Assembly: GCA_030432025.1 (NCBI GenBank)
Contig: JAUIIA010000004.1
Location: forward strand, 124,001-188,000
Length of the DNA stretch: 64,000 nucleotides
Source: Alphaproteobacteria bacterium
GTDB taxonomy: Bacteria > Pseudomonadota > Alphaproteobacteria > Micavibrionales > Micavibrionaceae
Direction of reading: 5' to 3'
Below the pieces are notes generated by a model that was not told the DNA's origin, searched no databases, and saw nothing but the letters and a program-made list of their open reading frames with translations. A program made the translations under genes and the position numbers. Positions 1 through 9,993 of the stretch are shown piece by piece; within the stretch, counting starts at the first letter, position 1, and every line of letters begins with the position of its first letter.

Positions 1-3000
1 GAAACGGTTGAGGAACCAACTTACGGCATGCTCGGACAGATAGGCGATTTCGCGCATGGCCTTGAGCTGTACTTCCGCAGGAACTTTGTTATCCAGTGCT
101 TCGATCTGGTCCCAGATTGTGCGTAGATTAAAGGCATCACGGACGATGATATAGGCCTTGGCGATCAATGCCGCATCCGCGCCGCTTTTGTTCATTTTGG
201 ATTTGAGGAATGTCGGCCCCATACGGTTGACGAGCGAGTTGGCCATGGATGTGGCGACAATTTCACGCGCCAATTTGTGGCGTTTGATTTCCGTTTCGTA
301 TTTTTTGCGCAAATCATCGGGGAAGTAGTTGATGATCCAGTCTTCCATATCCGGATCTTCAGGGATGTCGGATTTCAGCAAATCCTTCGTGAAGGTGATT
401 TTTGCATAGGAGACGAGTACAGCCAGTTCGACTCGGGTCAGGCCCTTGCCGTTACGCATGCGTTGCTCGATTTTTTCATCATCCGGCAGACCTTCGAGTA
501 CGCGGTTCAGGCCTTGCTCTTTTTCGAGGTCTTTAATGAAGTCAGCTTGCAGCTGGATGTTGTCTTTGGCTTGCAGCTCGGCAAGACTGATCGCCTGCGC
601 TTGCTGGTAATTGTTTCTGAGTACGAGGTTGGCAACATCGTCCGTCATTTTTTCGAGCAGCTTGTTACGCGACTTCATGTCCATCTTGTGTGCTTTGGAA
701 CGCATCACATCGGTCATGAGAATTTTGATGTTTACCTCAAGGTCAGACGAGTTTACGCCGCCGGAGTTGTCAACGAAGTCTGTGTTCAGGCGGCCACCAT
801 TTTCGGCAAATTCAATACGGCCAAGCTGGGTCACGGCAAGGTTTGCACCTTCACCAATTACTTTCGATCGTAGCTCGGTGGCGTTGATACGAATGGCATC
901 ATTGGCTTTGTCGCCTGCATCGGCATGTTCTTCTCTTGTGGACTTGATATATGTACCGATTCCACCGAACCACATTAGGTCGGTGCGCGCTTTCAGCATT
1001 GCGCGGATCAATTCATTCGGTGTGACTTTTTCTTTTTCGATGTCGAAGCGGGCCTGAATTTCAGGTGTCAGCTCAAGGATTTTTTCATCACGGCTGAAGA
1101 TACGTCCGCCCTTTGATAGTTTGGATTTATCGTATTCATCCCAGCCCTTAACCGCGTCGAACAGACGTTTACGCTCTTTCCATGAGCTTTCCGCATCGGG
1201 GTCGGGGTCACAGAAAATGTGCAGGTGGTTAAAGGCACCGATAAGTTGGATATGCTTGGACAGCAGCATGCCGTTACCGAATACGTCGCCGCCCATGTCA
1301 CCGACACCGACAACATCGAAAGCTTCTTCTTGGGTGTTGTGGTTTAGTTGACGGAAGTGGAGTTTAACGGATTCCCAAGCACCGCGTGCGGTAATGCCCA
1401 TTTTCTTGTGGTCGTAACCAGCAGAACCACCGGATGCGAACGCGTCGTCGAGCCAGAAATCATATTCTTTCGAAATGCTGTTGGCGATGTCGGAAAAGCT
1501 GGCTGTTCCTTTGTCGGCGGCAACAACCAGGTAAGGGTCATCACCGTCACGGCGGACCACGTCTTTCGGCGGGATAACCTTTTTACCTTTCAGGTTATCG
1601 GTAATGTCCAGCAAACCGCGGATGAAGGTTTTATAACAACGGATACCTTCTTCCATGAATTCTTCACGGCTCTTGGTCGGTGTTTTGACAACAAATCCAC
1701 CTTTGGAGCCCATAGGCACGATGACGGCGTTCTTAACCATCTGTGCTTTCATCAGGCCAAGAACTTCGGTACGGAAATCTTCACGACGGTCTGACCAACG
1801 CAGACCACCACGGGCAATGATATCACCACGCAGGTGGATCGCCTCGACCTTCGGCGAGTAAACGAAAATCTCGCGGTAAGGTGCGGGTTGAGGTAGGTCA
1901 GGGACTTTCTTGCTGTCTATCTTGATGGACAGGTAGGATTTCGGGCTTCCGTCTTCCTGACTTTGATAGAAGTTTGTGCGCAGCGTCGTTTCAACGAGGC
2001 GCGTGAACATGCGCAGGATACGGTCCTGGTCCAGAGATTCAACAGCTTCCAATTCATGATCGATAGCAACAGCACAACCCGCGGCAAGGCTTTCGGCGTT
2101 ATCGCCGTTGGCAGGGTCGTGGAACGCCTTAAACAGGTCGACGATAATGCGGCTGATCTTTGCATTTTCGTTCAAGGCTTTTTCGACGTAAGCACGGCTG
2201 AACGGGTAGCGAATTTGGCGCAAGTAACGAACATAGGTGCGAAGAATAGTGATTTCTTGCCAGTCCATGTTGGCGGAGAGGATCAGGCGGTTCAGCCCGT
2301 CATTCTCCATTTCGTTTGCCCAGATTTTGGAGAAGCCGAGTTCGAAGTTCTCTTTTACGTCCTTGATTGAAATCACGTCTGCGATCGCAGGCGTTTCCAG
2401 CAGGAAGTCGTGTATCCAGACCGAGTAATCTGCATTTAATGCGGTTACTTCGAACGGAAGTTCGGAGATGGCGCGCAAGCCCAGATTTTCGAGGATCGGC
2501 ATGACGTCCGACAGGTTCAGCGGGCGTTCCGGGTTGTAAACCTTTACCCGAACCTGACGCAGATCGGCATCTTCGGGGCGGTACAGGTCGAGCTGTAATT
2601 TGCCGCTTTTATAGACTTCTTCTGTTTTAACAATATCAAAAATGGCCTGTTTGGCACGGTAACGGGATGTGTAACCGACAGGAAACGCATTGCCGTATTT
2701 CTGCGACAGGTCCGTGATATGGCCCTTGTCTTCAAATGTTTCGCTTAACGCCAGTGACAGAAGTTCTTGCCATGTTTGTCCGGCTTCCTGCAGGCGTTGT
2801 TCGATTTTCGAGACGTTGAATTTAAGCTCTTTGTCCTGACGCACGTTGATGGTGAACATCACACGGGCAAAAACGGAATCGTCCAAGGATGTCGAAAATG
2901 TTTCGCATGTGCCGTCGAGTTCTTCTTCAAGAATGGAACACATTTTCTGGCGTAGTGTTGTGCCGAAGCGGTCACGCGGAATGTAAACAAGGCATGAAAC

Positions 3001-4206
3001 GTAGCGGCGGAACGGGTCTTTGCGCAAGAATAGGGCGATGCGCTGGCGTTCCTGCAAGCGCAAGATGCTGAGGCATGTTTCGAGCAGGTTTTTCGGTGAA
3101 ATCTGGAAGAGTTCATCACGCGGGTATTTTTCAAGGATATGGCGCAGGGCTTTACGGTCATGAGAGCCTTGCACGAAGCCTGACATTTTTAGGACATCTT
3201 CGACTTTTTCACGCAAATAGGGGACGTCGCTGACGCTTCGTGAGTAAGTCACAGACGTGAAAAGTCCTAAAAACAGCTTTTCGCCGGAAACTTTTCCGTC
3301 TTCATCATACGTTTTGACGGCAACTGCATCCATCGGTACGCGACGGTGCACGGTAGCGAGGCGGTTGGTTTTTGAAATTGATAGAGGCGGCAGGTTTTTG
3401 CGTTTTTCCTGCAGGTTGCGCGGCAAGCCTTCCTCGTGATCGTTAATGTAGGCCGGCTTTACTTCGTTGCTGAGCAGGCCAAGACCGGAGTTACGTACGG
3501 TGCGGCTTTTAACTTCGCCGTCTTTTTCATAGAAGGAATATTCACGGTAGCCCAGCAGCGTGAAGTTATTGTCATGTAAATAATCCAGAAATTCGCAGTA
3601 TTGCTGAATTTCAGCGGCAGGGCGGCGCGTTTTTGCATTCGCAAGGTCTTCACGTGCTTCTTCCAGCGTTTTCAGCATTGTGCGCCAGTCGGTGTTCGCA
3701 GTCTGCACGTCTTCCAGGATTTCCAGAAGGCCCTTTTCCAATTCTTTCAGGGCCGATTCATGCGGGATATCCTTGATCTGCACATGAATATGGGATTGGC
3801 GGACATAGCCTTTCTTTTCTTTGATGGCTGTGTCGTCCAGTTTACCTTTTTTGTATTTGGCATACAGGATCGGGTGCAGGAGCAAATCGATCAGGAATGA
3901 ATTTCTGTTTACCTCGGCGGCGACGGAGTCCACCAGAAAGGCAAGATCATCACTGACAATGTCGATAAATGTGCCGCGCGCACCGCTTTCTTCGTCTTCA
4001 ACCGTGTACATGTCCAGCTTCGGTTGTCCCGGCTTACGGTCTTGTGACAGTTCCCAGTGGCTTTGTGCCACTTTGGAGAGAAGTGCAGGGGTGAAATAGT
4101 CGCGATCTTCCTCGCTCATCACCTCAACCAGCTCTTCAAGCAAATGCTTCAGGCCTTCAGGTGACTTTTCGGGCAGTTCTTTCAGCGCGTTTTTAGCTAG
4201 AGTCAT
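1..4206 (-). CDS. gdhB: NAD-specific glutamate dehydrogenase, large (about 180 kDa) type, C-terminus cut by window edge
   Basis: The minus-strand frame is open from 4206 to the window edge, 1402 codons, against about 1600 residues for the family, so roughly 200 C-terminal residues lie outside. The enzyme oxidatively deaminates glutamate to 2-oxoglutarate with NAD. The long N-terminal regulatory half holds FLVDS near residue 85. The catalytic block near residues 795-850 contains ARGGLRWSDR and MGSKGGF with its lysines, and the Rossmann motif VVGVGDMGGDVFGNG sits near 963-978. An in-frame ATG at 4245 would add 13 residues; neither start has a clear ribosome binding site. The gene is divergent from the yedK-type gene across a 134 bp gap. 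Confidence 0.93.
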   Translation of the reverse strand, partial: MTLAKNALKELPEKSPEGLKHLLEELVEVMSEEDRDYFTPALLSKVAQSHWELSQDRKPGQPKLDMYTVEDEESGARGTFIDIVSDDLAFLVDSVAAEVNRNSFLIDLLLHPILYAKYKKGKLDDTAIKEKKGYVRQSHIHVQIKDIPHESALKELEKGLLEILEDVQTANTDWRTMLKTLEEAREDLANAKTRRPAAEIQQYCEFLDYLHDNNFTLLGYREYSFYEKDGEVKSRTVRNSGLGLLSNEVKPAYINDHEEGLPRNLQEKRKNLPPLSISKTNRLATVHRRVPMDAVAVKTYDEDGKVSGEKLFLGLFTSVTYSRSVSDVPYLREKVEDVLKMSGFVQGSHDRKALRHILEKYPRDELFQISPKNLLETCLSILRLQERQRIALFLRKDPFRRYVSCLVYIPRDRFGTTLRQKMCSILEEELDGTCETFSTSLDDSVFARVMFTINVRQDKELKFNVSKIEQRLQEAGQTWQELLSLALSETFEDKGHITDLSQKYGNAFPVGYTSRYRAKQAIFDIVKTEEVYKSGKLQLDLYRPEDADLRQVRVKVYNPERPLNLSDVMPILENLGLRAISELPFEVTALNADYSVWIHDFLLETPAIADVISIKDVKENFELGFSKIWANEMENDGLNRLILSANMDWQEITILRTYVRYLRQIRYPFSRAYVEKALNENAKISRIIVDLFKAFHDPANGDNAESLAAGCAVAIDHELEAVESLDQDRILRMFTRLVETTLRTNFYQSQEDGSPKSYLSIKIDSKKVPDLPQPAPYREIFVYSPKVEAIHLRGDIIARGGLRWSDRREDFRTEVLGLMKAQMVKNAVIVPMGSKGGFVVKTPTKSREEFMEEGIRCYKTFIRGLLDITDNLKGKKVIPPKDVVRRDGDDPYLVVAADKGTASFSDIANSISKEYDFWLDDAFASGGSAGYDHKKMGITARGAWESVKLHFRQLNHNTQEEAFDVVGVGDMGGDVFGNGMLLSKHIQLIGAFNHLHIFCDPDPDAESSWKERKRLFDAVKGWDEYDKSKLSKGGRIFSRDEKILELTPEIQARFDIEKEKVTPNELIRAMLKARTDLMWFGGIGTYIKSTREEHADAGDKANDAIRINATELRSKVIGEGANLAVTQLGRIEFAENGGRLNTDFVDNSGGVNSSDLEVNIKILMTDVMRSKAHKMDMKSRNKLLEKMTDDVANLVLRNNYQQAQAISLAELQAKDNIQLQADFIKDLEKEQGLNRVLEGLPDDEKIEQRMRNGKGLTRVELAVLVSYAKITFTKDLLKSDIPEDPDMEDWIINYFPDDLRKKYETEIKRHKLAREIVATSMANSLVNRMGPTFLKSKMNKSGADAALIAKAYIIVRDAFNLRTIWDQIEALDNKVPAEVQLKAMREIAYLSEHAVSWFLNRF

Positions 4207-4340
4207 ATTGTTTTTATTAAAGATTACCGTCTTCTTGAGACGCATGTATGATACATAAATGACGACAAATCAAGAATGATTATTTAAGAAAAACCGTGTT
4301 GCAGCGCGCAAAAAACAAAAGAGTTTAAGAGTTTAAAAAT

Positions 4341-5003
4341 ATGTGTGGTCGATTTGTTTTATTCCTGCCGCCTTCGAAGCTGAAAGAACGCTTGGGGTTG
4401 GATAATTTGCTGAACATCCCGCCGCGGTATAATTGCGGGCCGATGCAGGAGCTTCCCGTGGTGGTGAAAAGCCGCATGGGCAAGGCCCGTTGGGGGTTCC
4501 GGCCAGAGTGGTCGAAGGCTGATGATCCGGCGATGGCGGCGAAAATGATCAACGCCCGCAGTGAGACGGTTGAGGAAAAGGCGTCTTTTAAGCAGAGCTG
4601 GGCACGCGGGCGCCGCTGTATTATTCCTGCGAACGGGTTTTATGAATGGGCGAAAGACGCGCATACGGGGGTAAATCAACCGTACTATATTCAGAGTGCG
4701 CAGAGTGACATGCTGTATTTCGGCGGATTATGGTCGAAGGTGGATGGGCAGGTCACATTTACGATTCTGACCAAGGCGGCGGATGATAATCTATCCCATC
4801 TGCATCACCGCAGTCCCGTAATGGTTGGTGAGAATGACGTCGATAACTGGTTTAACGGCGATGTGCGGGCGGCACGTGATCTTGTTACGCGTTCAACGAC
4901 ACATGATTTGCGTTTTCACAAGGTGGGGCTGGATGTCGGTAAAGTTGCCAATGATCACGAAGGGCTGATTGAGGAATACGAGCCGCAAAAGGCGTTACTC
5001 TGA
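4341..5003 (+). CDS. yedK: SOS response-associated peptidase family protein (YedK/HMCES type, abasic-site DNA-protein crosslinker)
   Basis: 220 residues, full length for the SRAP family, which crosslinks covalently to abasic sites in single-stranded DNA. Cys2 follows the start methionine (MCGRF) and is exposed as the nucleophile once Met1 is removed. NARSET (71-76), the NGFYEW block with Glu102, and HHRSP with His156 match the conserved active-site elements; the usual HRMP reads HRSP here. The start at 4341 is fixed because Cys must be residue 2. The 3' end overlaps the convergent tlpA-like gene by 9 bp. No GTTC-N7-GTTC site is visible upstream, so SOS control is not supported at this locus. 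Confidence 0.93.
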   Translation: MCGRFVLFLPPSKLKERLGLDNLLNIPPRYNCGPMQELPVVVKSRMGKARWGFRPEWSKADDPAMAAKMINARSETVEEKASFKQSWARGRRCIIPANGFYEWAKDAHTGVNQPYYIQSAQSDMLYFGGLWSKVDGQVTFTILTKAADDNLSHLHHRSPVMVGENDVDNWFNGDVRAARDLVTRSTTHDLRFHKVGLDVGKVANDHEGLIEEYEPQKALL

Positions 5004-5576
5004 AGCTTTTAATTCCACGATAATTTTCTCGACATATTCAACGGTCCAATCGGCGCCGACCAGTTTTTCACGCATGATGCCGTCTTGGTCGATGATGAGC
5101 GTTTCAGGTAATTTGTAGGTGCGGAAAATTTTATGCGTGGCTTCATTTTTATCATGTGTAATGAGGACGTTTTCGGCGTCCAGTTTTTCGCCCGATTTTT
5201 TCTCCAGTTTTTGCACAAATTCCAGCATGGTTTTTTCAGATACGTCTGAGGAAAGCGCGATGAAAACGACATCGTCAGGATGATTTTTTGCGATTTCGAT
5301 GAAGTGTGGGAATTCCTTCACGCATGGCGGACACCATGAAGCCCAGAAGTTTAGCAGGACAATTTTTCCTTCAAATTGCTGCAGTGTATATTCTTCGCCA
5401 TCGGCAGTTGTGAATGCAAATTCAGCCGCAGCATCGCCGCTGTCTATTTTTTCGGTTGGGGCCTCTGGTTGCACGATAATTGCTGGCGGTTTTTTGTCGA
5501 GATAGAGCGTAATCGAATATCCGGCGAGTGCGATGCTCGCCAGTGTAAGCGCGTTAATGATCAGTGTGTTTTTCAT
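4995..5576 (-). CDS. TlpA/ResA-like membrane-anchored thiol-disulfide oxidoreductase
   Basis: 193 residues: an N-terminal membrane anchor (about 5-25), a short linker, then a thioredoxin fold with the WASWCPPC active site (Cys82, Cys85). The ATG at 5576 is chosen because it forms an ATGA overlap with the stop of the upstream ccsA; a longer reading frame to 5606 would run into that gene. In System II cytochrome c maturation such a protein keeps the apocytochrome CXXCH cysteines reduced on the outer face of the membrane. Its place as third gene after resB and ccsA supports that role, although general periplasmic TlpA activity is also possible. Confidence 0.9.
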   Translation of the reverse strand: MKNTLIINALTLASIALAGYSITLYLDKKPPAIIVQPEAPTEKIDSGDAAAEFAFTTADGEEYTLQQFEGKIVLLNFWASWCPPCVKEFPHFIEIAKNHPDDVVFIALSSDVSEKTMLEFVQKLEKKSGEKLDAENVLITHDKNEATHKIFRTYKLPETLIIDQDGIMREKLVGADWTVEYVEKIIVELKASE

Positions 5577-7426
5577 GCCGCAACCTGCTGTTTTTTGTGC
5601 CGCCAATATAAGGCGCTGATCAGTAGAGTTTCAAGCACACAAAATGTGAGTAGTGCCTCGGCCATGCCGCTGGTGAAGCCGTATGAGTGAAGGCCGACAT
5701 TAAGCAGGTTTACACCGAACCATGATACGGCGACGACAATATTCAAACATGCGATTAGCGCCAAAAACATCGGTGGTTTAAAGCGGTTGGATACACGACC
5801 ATGCTGCACCCATATCAGCCATAACACGATGAGGAGTGCGCCGTTTTCTTTCGGGTCCCAACCCCAGAAACGGCCCCATGACTGATCGGCCCAGATGCCG
5901 CCTAAAACCGTCCCTACGGCGGTGAAGAGTAATGCGAATAATGATAGTTTATAGACATTGTTTTGCAGCGTCATGCGCAAGGCAGCTTGTTCGGGTTTTA
6001 AGGCCAACGCGGCGTGTGCTAGCACGGCGGCGATGACACACAAGCCATAGCCTGCTGTGATGATGAGTACGTGCGTGGTTAGCCAGAAGCCGGTATTCAG
6101 GACGGCAACGAGGACTTCCAGGTTATCTCCGTCAGGTTCAAAAAACGGTGCGCTGAGCAAAAGTAGTAGTGCCGAGAACGTACCCGCAAACAGGGCCAGC
6201 GGATTGCTTTTTTTGATGTGCATGATCAGCCCTGCCAGTGCGGCGATGACGGATACGAATAGAATAGATTCATATAAGGTGCCCACGGGCGGCCGATCCA
6301 GAATATAGATACGTGCAGCAATAACGCTGGCGTGGGCGATAATTGTGGCGCCCGTTAATGGCGCGCTGATTTTGTTCAGTGCTGGTGCGATCGAGCCCTT
6401 AAGACTGAAGAGGGCCATGATTGATATGGCTGTATATAAAAGTGTGATCCAGAGATAGGGTTTAGCGGTGCGATAAATGCGCTCGATTGCAAAGCGTTTT
6501 TCCGGGATGGTCGTAGCGGCTTGCAGCTTTGTTTCCGTTAAAAGCTCGGACGCTATGATGTCCCATTGCTCCGTATCATTATCGCGGTAACTTTGTGCTA
6601 AATCACTCCACATAGAGAGAAGAAATTCAGCGGCTTGGGAGTCCTCTCGATTCAAAACCGCCATCCATGGCGATACCCATTGTTCGTTGTTTTCTTCCGC
6701 TGCAGGAATAACGCGCAGCAACTTATTTGTCTGACCTGCCATTCGTAAGGTTTGCAGGTTGTATCCTGTCTCGGCCGTTGCGGCTTCTTCCGGACTGAAA
6801 TTGGCGGGGTTTGCACCCTTTTGTAGGACGATGGCCTTAACATCTTCCTGTAGCTTCTCCTCAATTTCCATCAAGTTCATGAAGCTGGGTGGCCCTGCAA
6901 TTTGTGCAGCATATTTCTCGGGTAATTGTATGTTGAGCGGTAATGTGCCGGAGAAGCTGCGCATAAGAGCGATCAGCGTTGCTGCTTTTTCGTGGGCGCT
7001 AATGAGTGCTTTTTCATCTTCGCTGAGCGTGTTTGCAGGTTTTTCCAGCAAGGTGATGACATCGGCTTGGGTCTGTTGAACGCCTTTGCTCAGATCTTCC
7101 AGGTTGAAAAATTCCTGACCGTCCGGCAGTTGCATTTTGTGCCGTACATTTTCGTTCTCGATACGGATCACTTTTATGAGGGCGGCGTTCTGCGGATCAA
7201 ACAAAGTCAGTGCCAGCCAATCCATGGCGGAGAGCTCGCCGATGCTGGTTTGGCTGGAAAGCTGTTCCAGATGGATTTGCGCAAAACTGTCCAGCGGCTT
7301 CAGGCGGCCTTCATGTTGCACCGGAATGTTTTGCAACACAGAAGAGCCGGGCTTATCATTTTGCGCATGCGCATTCATGGGCAACAGAACACATAACAAC
7401 AGAAAAACATGCAGCATTTTGATCAT
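5573..7426 (-). CDS. ccsA: cytochrome c biogenesis protein CcsA/ResC with large N-terminal periplasmic domain
   Basis: 617 residues. A signal peptide (about 1-21) is followed by a roughly 310-residue soluble region that begins with PVQHEGRLKPLDSFA, as in the long CcsA proteins of Bacteroidetes and related groups. The C-terminal half has about eight membrane helices with the tryptophan-rich heme-handling motif WGRFWGWDPKE near residue 517-527, flanked by histidines in TTH and GLHSYG. With ResB it forms the System II heme export and cytochrome c ligation complex. Both ends are ATGA overlaps with its neighbours, which fixes the start at 7426 and indicates translational coupling. Confidence 0.93.
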   Translation of the reverse strand: MIKMLHVFLLLCVLLPMNAHAQNDKPGSSVLQNIPVQHEGRLKPLDSFAQIHLEQLSSQTSIGELSAMDWLALTLFDPQNAALIKVIRIENENVRHKMQLPDGQEFFNLEDLSKGVQQTQADVITLLEKPANTLSEDEKALISAHEKAATLIALMRSFSGTLPLNIQLPEKYAAQIAGPPSFMNLMEIEEKLQEDVKAIVLQKGANPANFSPEEAATAETGYNLQTLRMAGQTNKLLRVIPAAEENNEQWVSPWMAVLNREDSQAAEFLLSMWSDLAQSYRDNDTEQWDIIASELLTETKLQAATTIPEKRFAIERIYRTAKPYLWITLLYTAISIMALFSLKGSIAPALNKISAPLTGATIIAHASVIAARIYILDRPPVGTLYESILFVSVIAALAGLIMHIKKSNPLALFAGTFSALLLLLSAPFFEPDGDNLEVLVAVLNTGFWLTTHVLIITAGYGLCVIAAVLAHAALALKPEQAALRMTLQNNVYKLSLFALLFTAVGTVLGGIWADQSWGRFWGWDPKENGALLIVLWLIWVQHGRVSNRFKPPMFLALIACLNIVVAVSWFGVNLLNVGLHSYGFTSGMAEALLTFCVLETLLISALYWRHKKQQVAA

Positions 7427-8535
7427 GGCTGTGCCTTTCTTTTTCTGCCGAGGGCAATGAAACAATGCAGCAAAAGGCCGAGCGTCATGATCGCCGTCCC
7501 GATATAGGGGAATAGCCGTCCTTTATTTTCAACGACAGCCAGAATGGTGGCTTCAAACCCTTGGCCCTTTTCAAAGGAAGACTGGAAGAACGTATAGCCG
7601 CGATAAGTTAGGGGCTGGTTCATTTCGATGCGGTATGGCCATTCAACATCACCGTCGCGCACGACAACATCGGAGTGGTAGCTTTTGGCCATGTCGGTGC
7701 CGCCGTAGCGTTCCTCGACAAAGTCTTGTAACTCGATCTCAAACGGCAGTGGGTATTGCGCTTTGCCGAGCATGATCAGATATGGCTGGCCGTCATGTTC
7801 AAATTCAATGGGTTTGGGCATGCCGTCAAACGCCATGTAAATCCCGTCCTGCGATGTGCCTGTTATATTGAGTTGTACGCCTGTTAGATTTGTTTCGGGT
7901 TGCGGGTCCAGTGGCTTTTCCTTAAAGGCCATGAATTGCGCCATCGATTGATAGGGCAAGGTTTCGTCGTAATTTTCAGTCTCTGCGCGTCTTAGAATTT
8001 CACAGTTTGCGCAGGCATATTGAACGTCGATACCGAAAGGCAGCTTTTCAAAATTCCAGTTTTTATTATCCTCGAAGTCGTAACGCGCCAGAAGGTCATC
8101 GCCCTGAAAGACCAGTAAATCACGTTGGCTGTAACTATAAGTGTACGGTGTGCTGTCGCCTTCGGGGATGAGCATGTATGTCTCACGTGCCGTCATGGCC
8201 GTTACCAGTCCGCCCAGAAGAAGAACGATGGCGCCGAGGTGGGTCAGTGCAATGCCGCTTTTTTCCCATTTCCAATCACTCTTGAACAGAAATTTGAGCA
8301 ACAGGTTTATGCTTAATACCCCGAGCAGAATATAAGCCCCCGGCAACGGCACTGGACCGGCCCATATAATAAAGGTGGAAAAATACTGATCGATGGCAGG
8401 CCAGAGACCGAGCCATCGTTGCGCCAGTGTGCCCGTAATCAGCAATATCATCAGTGGTGGCATGATCCAGAACACCATGTCCGCGTCGACGAGCGTGTTA
8501 AGAAGCTTTTTGGCTGATGGGGGCTGCTTTTCCAT
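7423..8535 (-). CDS. resB: cytochrome c biogenesis protein ResB/Ccs1
   Basis: 370 residues from the ATG at 8535. The open frame continues upstream to 8829, but that extension is arginine-rich, overlaps the divergent phosphoesterase gene and lacks family features. There are three N-terminal membrane helices, a large periplasmic domain and a final helix near the C-terminus. The block RIEMNQPLTYRGYTFFQSSF near residue 300 is the typical ResB signature. ResB is the apocytochrome-handling partner of CcsA in System II. It is the first gene of the resB-ccsA-tlpA unit, joined to ccsA by an ATGA overlap. Confidence 0.92.
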   Translation of the reverse strand: MEKQPPSAKKLLNTLVDADMVFWIMPPLMILLITGTLAQRWLGLWPAIDQYFSTFIIWAGPVPLPGAYILLGVLSINLLLKFLFKSDWKWEKSGIALTHLGAIVLLLGGLVTAMTARETYMLIPEGDSTPYTYSYSQRDLLVFQGDDLLARYDFEDNKNWNFEKLPFGIDVQYACANCEILRRAETENYDETLPYQSMAQFMAFKEKPLDPQPETNLTGVQLNITGTSQDGIYMAFDGMPKPIEFEHDGQPYLIMLGKAQYPLPFEIELQDFVEERYGGTDMAKSYHSDVVVRDGDVEWPYRIEMNQPLTYRGYTFFQSSFEKGQGFEATILAVVENKGRLFPYIGTAIMTLGLLLHCFIALGRKRKAQP

Positions 8536-8821
8536 GGGAGTGATGTATAGCAAATGTCTTTTTGATTCAATCACGTTTGCGGCAAAAGGGGTTGCATTTA
8601 CGGGTGGCTTTGCCCTATACAGTCCTCGGAAGGCGGCGCGGGCGAGATATCGCCCAACCCGGTCAGGGGCGAAAGCCAGCAGCCGTAAGTGATTTTTTCG
8701 GGTCGTGTCCGTCTTCCACTTTTTTATCTTGCTGCACCGCAAGAAATCAGTTGAAATGCTCTTCGAATCAGGCCTATCATTGCTCCGTAACAGGGAACGG
8801 AATAATGAGTCTAAAGAGACC

Positions 8822-9901
8822 ATGCACACGGAAAAATCGCTTGAAAGCGCTGGTGGACCTAGTCCGCTAAGCGCTGTTTTTATATCTGACAGTCACCTTT
8901 TTCACCCCCGTAACGGGGCGGCCACGGTCCATTTACGGGCAATTTTCGGGGCTGAAACGCAAAATGTATACGCCGTCGGCGATACGTTTGATCTGGAAGC
9001 GATCGAGCATGAGCTCTCGTTGCTGGATTTAGAGGAAGACCAGTTTCCCGAAAAATTTTCTGATGTTTTAAAGCTTATTGAATTCGAGGATATGGAGATG
9101 CATTTACGCGTTGTCGATACGATGATGATGCGTGCAGATCGCGGTGACACGGTGCGGGTGATTACGGGTAATCATGATATTTCGCTGGATATGTTGGACG
9201 GGGAACAGATTAACGGCGTTGATATCCGCAGTAAGGACGAATTTACGGATGGCGGGGGACGCCGCTTTTTGGTGGAGCATGGTCATATGCTCGACCCCGG
9301 ATTTTTACAAGATTATCAGGGTATGTACCGCATCGGTGATGTCATTTTGCATGGCAGCTTGTGGGTTGATCATAAGCTCGGTGAAATGATCCCGAGACTG
9401 AAGCATGAGTTTCACCTGAGTAACAGTCTGAAGGCTGTCGGGAAGATGTATATCAAGGGCTTTATGTCCCGTGCGATGGAACGGGCCAAGGAGCAGGGTG
9501 CCGATGGTATTATTTGCGGCCACATCCACAAACAAGCCTTTACGGACAAGGTCCCGTACACATTCAGGCCGGGCACATTGAATAGTGGTGCTTTGTATGT
9601 GAATTGCGGTGACGGCCTGACGCACGGAACATATCTTGTTCACAGCGACGGAGAGACTGATGCAGATTGGCATTTGTTGTCAGCTAAGCATTTGCCGAAA
9701 AATACTTTCGAGATTATGGCGAAGGAAAATCCGCTCCAGGATTACCGCGAACAAAGCATGGAGATGTTGCAGGCTTTATGGAGTGCGCATCTTGAGAAAA
9801 AACGCAAATCCGTCGCGCAACCGGGTGAGGCCGGCTTTGTTGGTCCATTGTTGCCGGATGACGAGGGTGTGCAGGTGTTTGCAGCCACGATGACCCGATG
9901 A
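8822..9901 (+). CDS. calcineurin-like metallophosphoesterase, LpxH-like (UDP-2,3-diacylglucosamine diphosphatase family)
   Basis: 359 residues with the full set of metallophosphoesterase motifs: SDSH (Asp23, His25), GDTFD, GNHD, EHGHMLD and CGHIHK. This motif spacing resembles the LpxH/YbbF group, which cleaves UDP-2,3-diacylglucosamine during lipid A synthesis, but most Alphaproteobacteria use LpxI, so the substrate is an inference. The C-terminal 100 residues extend beyond the catalytic fold. The ATG at 8822 follows an AAAGAG element; the open frame starts earlier at 8705 but would overlap the divergent resB region. It is a single gene, divergent from the cytochrome c operon. Confidence 0.78.
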   Translation: MHTEKSLESAGGPSPLSAVFISDSHLFHPRNGAATVHLRAIFGAETQNVYAVGDTFDLEAIEHELSLLDLEEDQFPEKFSDVLKLIEFEDMEMHLRVVDTMMMRADRGDTVRVITGNHDISLDMLDGEQINGVDIRSKDEFTDGGGRRFLVEHGHMLDPGFLQDYQGMYRIGDVILHGSLWVDHKLGEMIPRLKHEFHLSNSLKAVGKMYIKGFMSRAMERAKEQGADGIICGHIHKQAFTDKVPYTFRPGTLNSGALYVNCGDGLTHGTYLVHSDGETDADWHLLSAKHLPKNTFEIMAKENPLQDYREQSMEMLQALWSAHLEKKRKSVAQPGEAGFVGPLLPDDEGVQVFAATMTR

Positions 9902-9993
9902 AGGCCCGATAATTTTTACCGTGCCTGTATAGAAATGCGGAAAAACCGCTTCAAGCATTTGCCCTGATGCCGGAATCGCCTTATTTATAAAAT

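Noticed and set aside
277-4099. Many plus-strand open frames
   Set aside because: They are antisense shadows of the glutamate dehydrogenase gene, with no ribosome sites or family motifs.
4207-4340. LexA box before the yedK-type gene
   Set aside because: No GTTC-N7-GTTC or close variant is present.
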